Shown here: in pieces, positions 31,429-37,981 of the stretch
How positions within the stretch are numbered: position 1 is the first letter of the stretch
Layout: each line of letters opens with the position of its first letter
Source: Nocardiopsis halotolerans DSM 44410
GTDB lineage: Bacteria > Actinomycetota > Actinomycetes > Streptosporangiales > Streptosporangiaceae
Length of the DNA: 37,981 bases
NCBI RefSeq assembly: GCF_000341065.1
Contig: NZ_ANAX01000202.1
Coordinates: 24,225-62,205 of the forward strand
Direction: 5' to 3'
Notes under the pieces: generated by a model
Told to the model about the DNA's origin: nothing
Databases searched by the model: none
Seen by the model: only the letters and a program-made list of their open reading frames with translations
Position numbers and translations under genes: made by a program

Positions 31429-31901
31429 ACCGCGGCGGCAGCCCCGTCGAGTGAGCGCGATCCCCGGCCCGGTGGCACACGTGTTCGCCCAGGGTCTTCG
31501 TGGCCGGTTCGTGATGTGCTCTTTTCCCGGGGATGCCAACGTGGGAATGCGGACTCGCGTCCACCTGGTGTGGTTCGTCTTCCGGCCACGGAACCGAGGG
31601 CGGACGGGCCCACGCCGAAGGAGACGGTGGGAAAGGGGCGGTTCCACACCAGAAGTGCACGGCCTGGTGGCCCGGTAACGGCGCCGGGACCAGGTTTCCG
31701 TCCGGAGAGGTGCCACGCGAGGTCAACGGGATCCCGCCGGGCGAGCGGCAGGAGGCCCCGTGCCCGCTGTTCGGGGAGGCGGGCGCCGTCGGAATGGCCG
31801 AAAATCTCCGGTGCGTCGTTATAACGAATGTGTTGACCGGTGGATGTCGGTCTTTATCCCTTGCTAGGGTTCCCTGACCGGGTTGCCGTAGAAGGGCCGT
31901 T
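31429..31901. other. Intergenic region upstream of the R-like nuclease gene
   Basis: No gene is recognised in these 473 bases. The last 100 bases are the most AT-rich part and contain TTGACC at about 31834 and an extended -10-like TTGCTAGGGT at about 31862, candidates for the nuclease promoter although their spacing to each other is too long to form one promoter. Confidence 0.45.
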
Positions 31902-32984
31902 ATGGAATTCGACGAGAAGGTTTCCGCGCTCAGCGCCAAGGTGCAGAAGCAGCGCGAGATGACCCAGACCGAGGAAGCGGCGAAGAACGCATTCGTCATG
32001 CCATTCATCGCGACGGTCCTCGGGTACGACGTCTTCGATCCGCGCGAGGTGGTTCCCGAGTTCACCGCCGACGTCGGGATGAAGAAGGGGGAGAAGGTCG
32101 ACTATGCCATCATGCACGACAACGAAGTGCAGATGCTCATCGAATGCAAGAAGTCGAACGGTGGGTTGAAGGTCGAGCACGCCTCCCAGCTCTACCGGTA
32201 CTTCTCCGTCACCAACGCACGGATCGCGGTTCTCACCAACGGCGTGGAGTACCGCTTCTACACCGACCTCGAAGCACCGAACCGCATGGATTCCCGCCCG
32301 TTCATGGTGCTCGACCTGGGCGACGTCGACGAGAGCCTCCTGCCCGAGCTGTACAAGCTGACCAAGGCCTCCTTCGACCTGAACTCGGTGATCGACGCCG
32401 CTGAGAAACTCAAGTACATCGGCGCGATCAAGCGCACACTGGCGGAGCAGTTCCAGGAGCCGGAGGCCGACTGGGTGAAGTTCTTCGCCGGCCGCGTCTA
32501 CGACAAGGCCTTCACCAAGAAGGCGCGCGAGCAGCTCACGCCGCTCGTCCGGGAGGCCGCCTCCGCCTTCCTGGACGACCAGGTCAACGTCCGGTTGAAG
32601 AAAGCGTTGGAGACGACCCGTCCGCAGACCGAGGTGGAGCCGGCCAGCAGTGAGGACGTCGCGGAGGAGGACCTGGAACGCGGCACGGGAATCGAGACCA
32701 CCCTTGAGGAGCTGGAGGGCTACCAGGTCGTCAAGGCGATCGCGTGCAGCGAGGTCAAGCCCCAGCGGATCACGCAGCGGGACTCCAAGAGCTACTTCGC
32801 CATCCTGTTGGACGACAACAACCGGAAGCCGATCGCGCGCCTGCACTTCAACGCCAGGTCGAAGAAGTACCTCGGCACCTTCGACGCCGCGAAGAACGAG
32901 ACCCGTCACCGGCTGGGGTCGATCGACGAGATCTACCTCCACGCCGAGAAGATCCGCGAGGCGGTGCGGAACTACCTCGGCTGA
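31902..32984 (+). CDS. Stand-alone type I restriction R-subunit-like nuclease (HsdR_N type)
   Basis: The 360-residue protein begins with a helical stretch and then a PD-(D/E)xK nuclease core: PEFTADVGMKKGEKVDYAI with Asp 67, and LIECKKSNG with Glu 81 and Lys 83. The region LTNGVEYRFYTDLE and the rest of the first half match the N-terminal nuclease domain of HsdR. There is no helicase domain, no Walker A and no linked M or S gene, so it is not a classical restriction subunit. The last 85 residues (VVKAIACSEVKPQRI, then a strand-rich module ending AVRNYLG) form a separate C-terminal domain. Stand-alone proteins of this type are often found in mobile elements and defence islands. Here it converges on a QatC-like gene. 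The ATG at 31902 gives the full length; intact. Confidence 0.85.
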   Translation: MEFDEKVSALSAKVQKQREMTQTEEAAKNAFVMPFIATVLGYDVFDPREVVPEFTADVGMKKGEKVDYAIMHDNEVQMLIECKKSNGGLKVEHASQLYRYFSVTNARIAVLTNGVEYRFYTDLEAPNRMDSRPFMVLDLGDVDESLLPELYKLTKASFDLNSVIDAAEKLKYIGAIKRTLAEQFQEPEADWVKFFAGRVYDKAFTKKAREQLTPLVREAASAFLDDQVNVRLKKALETTRPQTEVEPASSEDVAEEDLERGTGIETTLEELEGYQVVKAIACSEVKPQRITQRDSKSYFAILLDDNNRKPIARLHFNARSKKYLGTFDAAKNETRHRLGSIDEIYLHAEKIREAVRNYLG

Positions 32985-33012
32985 TGTCCGGTCGGGTCCG
33001 GTGGCTCGGTGC

Positions 33013-34350
33013 TCAGGGGAGCGGCGCGGTCTCCTGAACACCGAGCTCCGCGGCGACGGCGGGTAGGTCCCACTCGGCGGCGTAGCGGCTGAACAGGTCC
33101 AGCAGCTCTCCCCGCCGCTCGGGCCGGAACGAGTCGGGGTCGCACACCAGGTCGGGGAACTCCCGCACCATCCGCCTCCACGACAGGCCCTCGCTCATCG
33201 CGTGACGCAGTCGTGCCACCTGCCAGGTCATGAGGTTGTGGTGTTCGAGTTTGCGCTGGGGGGTGCGCCGCCGGGGAGTGGGGACATCGCGTCCGGCCGC
33301 GGCCAGCGCCTGTCGGCGCAGCAGACACGAGGTGCAGCCGCCGCAGTGCGGATGCGTGCTGCCGCCGCTGCCGTGATGGGCGAACCCGGTGTCGCAGGAG
33401 ATCGTCTCCGCCAGGAGCTTGTCGTACTCGTGCTCGGCGGGCACCCGCCGCACCATCTCGGCCTTGGTGAGGTGGAAGCAGCGGTTCTCGATGCTGAAGG
33501 GCGCCCTGGTGATGCCCTCGGCGAGGCGCTCCATGTACCGGAGCGTCTTGGGGTGGACGGCCCGCGCCGTCTGCGCACCGACCTGGCCACGGGAGAGCGC
33601 GAGGTTGAGGGCGCCGGGACCGTTCTCGTACAGGCGCAGCGAGTCCTTTCCCAGGGCGATGGCCGAGACGACCCCTGCCGCCAGGAACACGAACCCGCGT
33701 GTGCGCACGGTGTCCTCGGTGTTGTTCATGTGTACCTGGAGGGTGAAGGAGAGCAGACCGCGCAGCCGCGGGAGGGAGGAGCGCAGTCCGTGGAAGACAC
33801 GTGACTGGAGATGGTGCATCCGGTTGTTGGTGCTGACCGACACCGCCGACAGTTGGTCTCCGGAGGAGCGGAGGTCATCGATCATGCCGCTGACCGAGTC
33901 CAGTCCGCCGGAGAAGAGCGCGGCCTCCCCGATCAGCTCCGACATCTCCAGATCCAGACTCTGCTTTCGGTAACTGAGGACTTCTCCCCGGAGGAACTCC
34001 AGCTTCCAGGCATCCGCCGTCAACCATTCCAGCAGGTCCTCGACATGGTCGGCGTGCGCGGACCACCATTCGGGGTTCTGTACGGGTACGGAGGCCCTGA
34101 TCGTGCGCGACCACTCCTGGCCGCTGCGCCATTTGTGGCGAGCGGGTCGTCTGAGGTTACGGTCGACGGCCATGCACGAGGCTGCGATCCACCACAGGTC
34201 GGCGGCGAGGCTCCTCTCGTCCAGGAGGGAACCGAAGAGATCGGGGATCGTCGCGGTGAGGGCGCCGCTCTGGTCGAACACCCCGGCCTCTCCTGGTCCG
34301 GGCCCGCCGTCGGAGCGGAAGGTGACGGACGTGGTCCTCTCGTCGGACAC
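33013..34350 (-). CDS. QueC/QatC-like PP-loop enzyme of a probable defence system
   Basis: The 445-residue protein has an N-terminal extension of about 140 residues rich in Trp, then a PP-loop ATPase core with SGGLDS at 147-152 (LFSGGLDSVSGMIDDL). It also has a C-terminal Cys cluster C319, C336, C339 and C342 (ISCDTG, then HCGGCTSCLLRRQAL), the zinc site of the QueC family. QueC makes 7-cyano-7-deazaguanine; QatC of the Qat anti-phage system and Cap9 of type IV CBASS are longer relatives used in defence. The N-terminal extension and about 70-residue helical tail fit the defence-type proteins better than housekeeping QueC, and no QueD/QueE/QueF genes are nearby. The GTG start follows GAGGAG by five bases and lies 16 bases after the stop of the partner gene, so the two form an operon. 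The exact reaction is not known from sequence. Confidence 0.82.
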   Translation of the reverse strand: MSDERTTSVTFRSDGGPGPGEAGVFDQSGALTATIPDLFGSLLDERSLAADLWWIAASCMAVDRNLRRPARHKWRSGQEWSRTIRASVPVQNPEWWSAHADHVEDLLEWLTADAWKLEFLRGEVLSYRKQSLDLEMSELIGEAALFSGGLDSVSGMIDDLRSSGDQLSAVSVSTNNRMHHLQSRVFHGLRSSLPRLRGLLSFTLQVHMNNTEDTVRTRGFVFLAAGVVSAIALGKDSLRLYENGPGALNLALSRGQVGAQTARAVHPKTLRYMERLAEGITRAPFSIENRCFHLTKAEMVRRVPAEHEYDKLLAETISCDTGFAHHGSGGSTHPHCGGCTSCLLRRQALAAAGRDVPTPRRRTPQRKLEHHNLMTWQVARLRHAMSEGLSWRRMVREFPDLVCDPDSFRPERRGELLDLFSRYAAEWDLPAVAAELGVQETAPLP

Positions 34351-34366
34351 GGAAACTCCTCGGGGG

Positions 34367-34930
34367 TCAGCGGAGGAAGGGCTGGATCAGGGCACGGAGG
34401 ATCGCTGTACCGAAGGTGAGGTCGGCGAGTTCGAGAAAGTCCAGGGCGTCCTCGACGCCGGGGGCGTCCCCCTCTCCGAAGGGGGCGATACGGTCCAGGC
34501 CGTAGCGCCGCAGTGCTCCGAGAACGAAGTGCTCACCGACCAGTTCGGCGAGCTCCTCGGCCTCCATCCCCACCAGATCGGCGGGGTCCTCACTGGACAG
34601 AACGACACTGACGGCCTGGTTGAGCAGCGCCTGCATTCCCGAGGCCCGTGTGCCCGCGCACAGGTCCACGGAACGCGGCCCCTTGTCCCGTATGCGTTCG
34701 GCCAGCGCCCTGGTCTGATAAGCGGCTTTCCACAGGTCGGGCTTGCCGAGTTTGTCGGTGATCTGTTCGAGGGCCCTCTCGGCCCTGTCCTTGGCGGTGT
34801 TGAGGGGGAGTTCCGCCTGCCGGGGCTCTCGGCCTTCCTCCCGGGTGCGGGCGGCCAGGTCCCTGAGCTCACCGCACAGGGGATCGAGGGTACGTACGCG
34901 GTCGCGGGTGTGTCGGTCGTCGTCGGGCAC
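34367..34930 (-). CDS. Unrecognised helical partner of the QatC-like enzyme
   Basis: From the GTG at 34930 (GAAGG seven bases upstream) the protein has 187 residues; the frame is open further up to an ATG at 35059, but that part is low-complexity and lacks a ribosome site. The product is helical and acidic at the C-terminus (DKLGKPDLWKAAYQTRALAE, SSEDPADLVGMEAEELAELV, DALDFLELADLTFGTAILRA). It has no membrane helix and no motif I know. It directly precedes the QatC-like gene, the slot taken by qatB in Qat operons, and QatB is also a helical protein of unknown fold. I could not align it with QatB by eye. No QatA-like ATPase or QatD-like nuclease is present in the window. Confidence 0.65.
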   Translation of the reverse strand: MPDDDRHTRDRVRTLDPLCGELRDLAARTREEGREPRQAELPLNTAKDRAERALEQITDKLGKPDLWKAAYQTRALAERIRDKGPRSVDLCAGTRASGMQALLNQAVSVVLSSEDPADLVGMEAEELAELVGEHFVLGALRRYGLDRIAPFGEGDAPGVEDALDFLELADLTFGTAILRALIQPFLR

Positions 34931-35227
34931 GCGGTCGCCTTCGCCTGTCGGGGGAGGGTTCCCCTGAGATTCCCCGGACAGTTGCCCTCGGCACCGGTTT
35001 CGACCGGATTGGCGAATACCGGCCATGTGGTGCGTGTGCGTTAGTTGCCCCTGTTCCATGGGAAAGAGGCGCTTTTCCAGTCTCCGTGCCCGGGAGTGCG
35101 CGACACGGTGAGGACCCGTCGGGCATGGACGTCAGGAAGAGTCGGACACTCATGTGCGGCGACAGAGGCGAGGCCGGGGCTCACCCCACCGCATCCCAGG
35201 GAGCCCCCGTGCCGGATACTGGTGCCC
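34931..35227. other. Divergent region between the QatC-like operon and the N-cap gene
   Basis: About 300 bases that must hold promoters for both directions. No convincing sigma-70 boxes were found. The leftward frame extends through part of it without coding character, and nothing else was recognised. Confidence 0.4.
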
Positions 35228-35791
35228 ATGGCGATCATTTACCAGGCCACCCTCACACCGAGTAAACCGACGCTGCTTGGCACCTGGCTGGACGGCCAGC
35301 CGTGGGCGGGTCGGGGGACCGACGAGATCCTCGGCGCGTACAGGTTCGACGACCCGGAGGGGCAGGTCGGGGTGGAGGTGTTCCTGCTCCGGCGCGGGGA
35401 CCGCCTGCTCCACGTGCCGCTGGCCTACCGGGGCGCGCCCGTGCCAGGTCAGGAGGACCACCTGGTCGGGACCACGGAGCACTCCGTCCTGGGAACGCGC
35501 TGGGTCTACGACGGCACCCGGGACGAGGTGGCCCTCGCGTGCTTCCGGCGGGCCCTGGCGGGCGAGCAGGAACAGGCGGAGCTGGAGATCTGGGAGGGCG
35601 ACCGCCGTGTGGACAGCAGGCCGCAGCAGGTGCTGGTCTCCAGGGAACCCGGCAGCGGCGACGGCGGCACCGCGCCGGGACGGGACGGACGGGTGCTGAT
35701 CCCGCACGTCCTGGACGGTGAGCCCGAGGGCGGGCCGCGGCTTCTGGCCCGGTGGGGCGACGAACAGGCGGTGGTCGCGGCGCTGGTCTAG
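35228..35791 (+). CDS. Maltokinase N-terminal cap-like domain protein
   Basis: The 187-residue product follows the pattern of the N-terminal cap of actinobacterial maltokinase as a free-standing protein: ATLTPSKPTLLGTWLDGQPW at the start, DDPEGQVGVEVFLLRRGDRL, then VPLAYRGAPVPGQEDHLVGT and EHSVLGTRWVYDGTRDEV. In maltokinase the cap precedes the kinase lobes and helps in maltose-1-phosphate and glycogen metabolism. Here no kinase domain follows, so the protein may regulate or bind, not catalyse. Free-standing caps are common in related genomes. The ATG at 35228 was chosen because the family motif begins there. Confidence 0.85.
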   Translation: MAIIYQATLTPSKPTLLGTWLDGQPWAGRGTDEILGAYRFDDPEGQVGVEVFLLRRGDRLLHVPLAYRGAPVPGQEDHLVGTTEHSVLGTRWVYDGTRDEVALACFRRALAGEQEQAELEIWEGDRRVDSRPQQVLVSREPGSGDGGTAPGRDGRVLIPHVLDGEPEGGPRLLARWGDEQAVVAALV

Positions 35792-35849
35792 CCGGTGTCC
35801 CCACCTCCCCAGGGTCCACAGCACCTCTCACGGACCTCCCGGGAATCCG

Positions 35850-35889
35850 CCGGCGGGGGAGCGGGCGTAGCCCTCCCGCCCCCTGCCGG
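35850..35889. terminator. GC-rich hairpin between convergent genes
   Basis: CCGGC at 35850-35854 pairs with GCCGG at 35885-35889, and the inner G-rich and C-rich runs (GGGGGAG.GGG around CGTAG to CCCTCCCGCCCCC) lengthen the stem imperfectly. It lies between the N-cap gene and the VOC gene, which run towards each other. Confidence 0.45.
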
Positions 35890-35931
35890 TGTCGGCCGGG
35901 CCCCGGGACGGGACCCGCTCGGAGCGGACGG

Positions 35932-36873
35932 TCACCGGGCCAGGAGTTCGTCCGTGCTGGTGCCGGGAAGGGCGACCGTGACCTGTGTGCCCCACGGGTC
36001 GCGGAGGACCACCGACCGTCCGGTGTCGGCGTGGTCCAGCCCGTGTGCCTTCAGGCGGGCGATGAGCGCGTCGAGGTCCTGCCGCGCGGGCACGGTGATC
36101 GCCACGTCGCCGAGCCCCAGAGTCGACGCGCGCGGGCCCGCGCCCGCACTGTTCCAGGTGTTCATCGCGACGTGGTGGTGGTAGCCGCCCGCCGAGGCGA
36201 ACAGCGCGCCCGGGTAGGTGTCGACCGTGGTCTCGAACCCGATCGCGTCGACGTAGAAGGCCCTGGCGGTCCCGATGTCGCCGACCTGGAGGTGGACGTG
36301 TCCGACGCCGCCCGCCCTGCGCGGCCCCTCGGCGACGACGGCCTCGTCGAGATGGGTGCGCAGGTAGGCGTTGGGGTCGAGGTAGAGGGTGTCCATCCGC
36401 AACCGGCCGCTGGCGTACGTCCACTCCGAGCGGTCACGGTCGGCGTAGAGCTCGATGCCGTTGCCCTCGGGGTCGGTGAAGTAGAAGGCCTCGCTGACCA
36501 GGTGGTCGGAGGAACCGACGAACCGGCTGCGCGGGTCCCGGGCCGCGCGGTAGACGGTCGCGGCGAGGCTGGCCGGATCCTCGAACAGGAACGCGGTGTG
36601 GAACAGCCCCGCCTGACGCGGGTCGACCCCGGGCAGGTCCGGGGTGGAGACCAGCCGCACCATCGGGGTCCGGCCGCGGCCGAGCACGCGGTGCACCTCG
36701 CGGCCGCGTGACCGTTCCTCGATGGGTTCCAGGGCGAGCGCGTCCGAGTAGTACGAGCTCATCGACTCCAGGTCGCCCACGTGCAGGGTCACGGCGTCCA
36801 TGCCCGTGGCGTCGTTCAGGTTGCGCTCGTCCACGGACGAGGCCCGCGGTGTGGGGTCGACGGAGTCGGACAT
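35932..36873 (-). CDS. VOC-family protein with two glyoxalase/extradiol dioxygenase domains (CatE-like)
   Basis: The 313-residue protein contains two vicinal-oxygen-chelate modules. The first (about 25-145) has VTLHVGDLESMSSYYSDALA, then LFHTAFLFED and GIELYADRDR, which supply the His/His/Glu-type metal ligands. The second (about 168-305) has VGHVHLQVGDIGTARAFYVD, YHHHVAMNTWNS and the ending VVLRDPWGTQVTVAL. This is the layout of CatE-like catechol-2,3-dioxygenase relatives, which open aromatic rings or bind related small molecules using a divalent metal. The substrate is unknown. The start is the ATG at 36873, with GGGAGA close upstream. Intact, with no clear operon partner. Confidence 0.88.
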   Translation of the reverse strand: MSDSVDPTPRASSVDERNLNDATGMDAVTLHVGDLESMSSYYSDALALEPIEERSRGREVHRVLGRGRTPMVRLVSTPDLPGVDPRQAGLFHTAFLFEDPASLAATVYRAARDPRSRFVGSSDHLVSEAFYFTDPEGNGIELYADRDRSEWTYASGRLRMDTLYLDPNAYLRTHLDEAVVAEGPRRAGGVGHVHLQVGDIGTARAFYVDAIGFETTVDTYPGALFASAGGYHHHVAMNTWNSAGAGPRASTLGLGDVAITVPARQDLDALIARLKAHGLDHADTGRSVVLRDPWGTQVTVALPGTSTDELLAR

Positions 36874-37083
36874 GGTGCTCTCCCAGGGTCAGTCGGTCCG
36901 AGGTCTCCTCGGAGGAGGCCGGGTGCCTCTGCTCGGACCAACGTTATCCGTAGGAACTTTCTTCCTGGTTAACTAAATGGGGTTGGTGGTGTGGACCGCT
37001 CGGGCTCCCACCGCCGCCGGAACGACCGTGCCATGGGGGCCCGCGGTGTCCGCCCTGTCGGTGGTGTGTGGTTGTCTCCTCCC

Positions 37084-37443
37084 ATGGGTGTGGAGATCGA
37101 GCGGTTCGAGCGGTTGGTGAGGGCGCTGCCGGAGTGCACGCGCAAGGAGTCGGAGCGGTACACGACCTTCCGTGTGCGCGGCAGGCCCTTCGGTTACCTG
37201 TGGCCGGACACCGCCACCGTGGGGCTGAAGCAGACCCTCCTGGAGCAGGCCGCGCTCGTGGCCGAGCGGCCGGAGGTGTTCGAGGTGCAGTTCACCGCGG
37301 GCGGGTTCGGCTGGGTGGTCGTCCACCTCGACGGGATCGACCTGGACGAGCTCAGCGAGCTCACCCTGGAGGCCTGGTACCTGACCGCGCCCGAGGAACT
37401 GATCGCCTCCCCGCCGACCCCGACGTCGCTGGTGCGGGCCTGA
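37084..37443 (+). CDS. MmcQ/YjbR family protein
   Basis: From the ATG at 37084 the 119-residue product fits the MmcQ/YjbR (CyaY-like fold) family: FERLVRALPECTRKESERYT at the start, FRVRGRPFGYLWPDTATVGL, and the ending WVVVHLDGIDLDELSELTLEAWYLTAP. These small proteins are thought to bind DNA or act as accessory proteins; no enzyme activity is established. An upstream in-frame start at 36991 would add 31 low-complexity residues and is unlikely. No strong ribosome site precedes the ATG. Confidence 0.82.
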   Translation: MGVEIERFERLVRALPECTRKESERYTTFRVRGRPFGYLWPDTATVGLKQTLLEQAALVAERPEVFEVQFTAGGFGWVVVHLDGIDLDELSELTLEAWYLTAPEELIASPPTPTSLVRA

Positions 37444-37532
37444 CCCGGTGCGCCGCCGGTGGGACTGCCTGGCAGCGATGCCCCGACCTCGGCCCGCAGG
37501 GCTGGTGACCAGCACGGAGTAAACGCCCCGCA

Positions 37533-37589
37533 TCCCATGTTGGGACGTTCATCGCCACAACGACCGGGAACCGGTTGGACCGCGGTCCA
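37533..37589. promoter_or_regulatory. Operator-like palindromes upstream of the LysR gene
   Basis: Three dyads lie in the 80 bases before the LysR start: TCCCATGTTGGGA at 37533-37545, which has the T-N11-A form of LysR sites; AACCGGTT at 37569-37576; and the perfect 14-bp TGGACCGCGGTCCA at 37576-37589. Spacing of one to two helical turns suits autoregulation by a LysR tetramer. Confidence 0.45.
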
Positions 37590-37612
37590 CCGTGGGGAGG
37601 GGACGCAAGCCG

Positions 37613-37981
37613 ATGAGCCTTCGTCAGTACGAGTACGCCCTGGCCGTCGCCGAGGAGGGGTCGGTGACGGCGGCGGCGGAGCGGCTGCGCGTCGCCCAAC
37701 CCTCGATGTCCCAGCAGATCCGCGCCCTGGAACGGGACCTCGGCGTGGAACTGTTCGCCCGCACGCCGACCGGACTGGTGCCCACCGCGGTCGGCCGAGC
37801 GTTCCTGCGTGAGGCGGAGATCGCGGTGAGCGCGTCGCGGCGGGCGAGGGCGACGGCGCGGGCCGGTGCCGACGAGCTGGCGGGCGAGTTGGTGGTCGTG
37901 GCGCAGATGGGCTTCGGCACGCGACAGCTGCCGGGTGCGCTGGAGGCGCTGCGCCGCCGCTTCCCGCGGCTGGGGGGCACC
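37613..37981 (+). CDS. LysR-family transcriptional regulator, N-terminal part
   Basis: The frame begins with ATG at 37613 after GGAGGGG and runs off the window edge after 123 residues. The first 60 residues are a textbook LysR winged helix-turn-helix (SLRQYEYALAVAEEGSVTAA, ERLRVAQPSMSQQIRALERD, LGVELFARTPTGLVPTAVGR). A linker helix follows and the effector-binding domain begins with GELVVVAQMGFGTRQLPGAL. Its target cannot be told; palindromes just upstream suggest autoregulation. Confidence 0.92.
   Translation, partial: MSLRQYEYALAVAEEGSVTAAAERLRVAQPSMSQQIRALERDLGVELFARTPTGLVPTAVGRAFLREAEIAVSASRRARATARAGADELAGELVVVAQMGFGTRQLPGALEALRRRFPRLGGT

Noticed and set aside
33013-34350. Housekeeping QueC (preQ0 synthase)
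   Set aside because: The protein is about twice the usual QueC length and no QueD, QueE or QueF gene is present in the window; a defence-type relative fits better.

Overview
The window is high-GC DNA with strong third-position G/C bias, frequent GTG starts and ATGA/GTGA gene overlaps. Several gene types here are typical of actinobacteria: an Scr1-type XRE regulator with a DUF397 partner, WhiJ-like loci, an ESX-like protein beside a DUF1023 hydrolase, a DUF6518 membrane protein and a maltokinase N-cap protein. I infer a filamentous actinomycete, most likely Nocardiopsis or a relative. No rRNA, tRNA, CRISPR array or complete transposon was recognised.

Region 1 (1-9.6 kb) is a DNA-modification and defence block. 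A large unrecognised protein (cut by the window edge) is divergent from a DNA N6-adenine methylase-like protein that carries an N-terminal HTH and a C-terminal specificity-like half. The two promoters share overlapping -35 boxes. A complete type I restriction-modification set (hsdM-hsdS-hsdR) follows with overlapping genes. hsdS is clearly poorer in G+C than its neighbours. The block ends in a GC-rich terminator and a perfect 18-bp inverted repeat.

Region 2 (9.6-12.3 kb) is a WhiJ/AbaA-type regulatory cassette: DUF397 protein, XRE/DUF5753 regulator, and divergently an RsbW-like ATPase with a small basic partner. A decayed copy of the end of this cassette lies 7 kb away at 19.2-19.4 kb.

Region 3 (12.2-21.2 kb) is accessory DNA with many damaged genes. 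It holds a lasso/RiPP-type PqqD-like plus B2 peptidase gene split by a frameshift, an overlapping GNAT gene, a secreted protein, a PH-domain-like membrane protein, a broken PemK/MazF toxin with an intact upstream partner, an ESX-like/DUF1023/DUF6518 operon, a PASTA protein with a Pro-Glu stalk, and a CYTH-domain remnant.

Region 4 (21.2-31.5 kb) holds a Ser/Thr kinase with a helical-repeat tail, a RelE-like/UvrD-like helicase fusion, a dehydrogenase remnant, a zinc-ribbon membrane protein, a probable beta-propeller protein, a protein with a duplicated helical unit, a DnaQ-TerB-BRCT exonuclease fusion and a frameshifted membrane protein.

Region 5 (31.9-35.1 kb) is a second likely defence patch. 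A stand-alone type I R-subunit-like nuclease converges on a two-gene operon of a QueC/QatC-like PP-loop enzyme and an unrecognised helical partner. This pair is the best candidate for an undescribed system.

Region 6 (35.2-38 kb) looks like ordinary chromosome: maltokinase N-cap protein, two-domain VOC dioxygenase-like protein, MmcQ/YjbR protein and the start of a LysR regulator.
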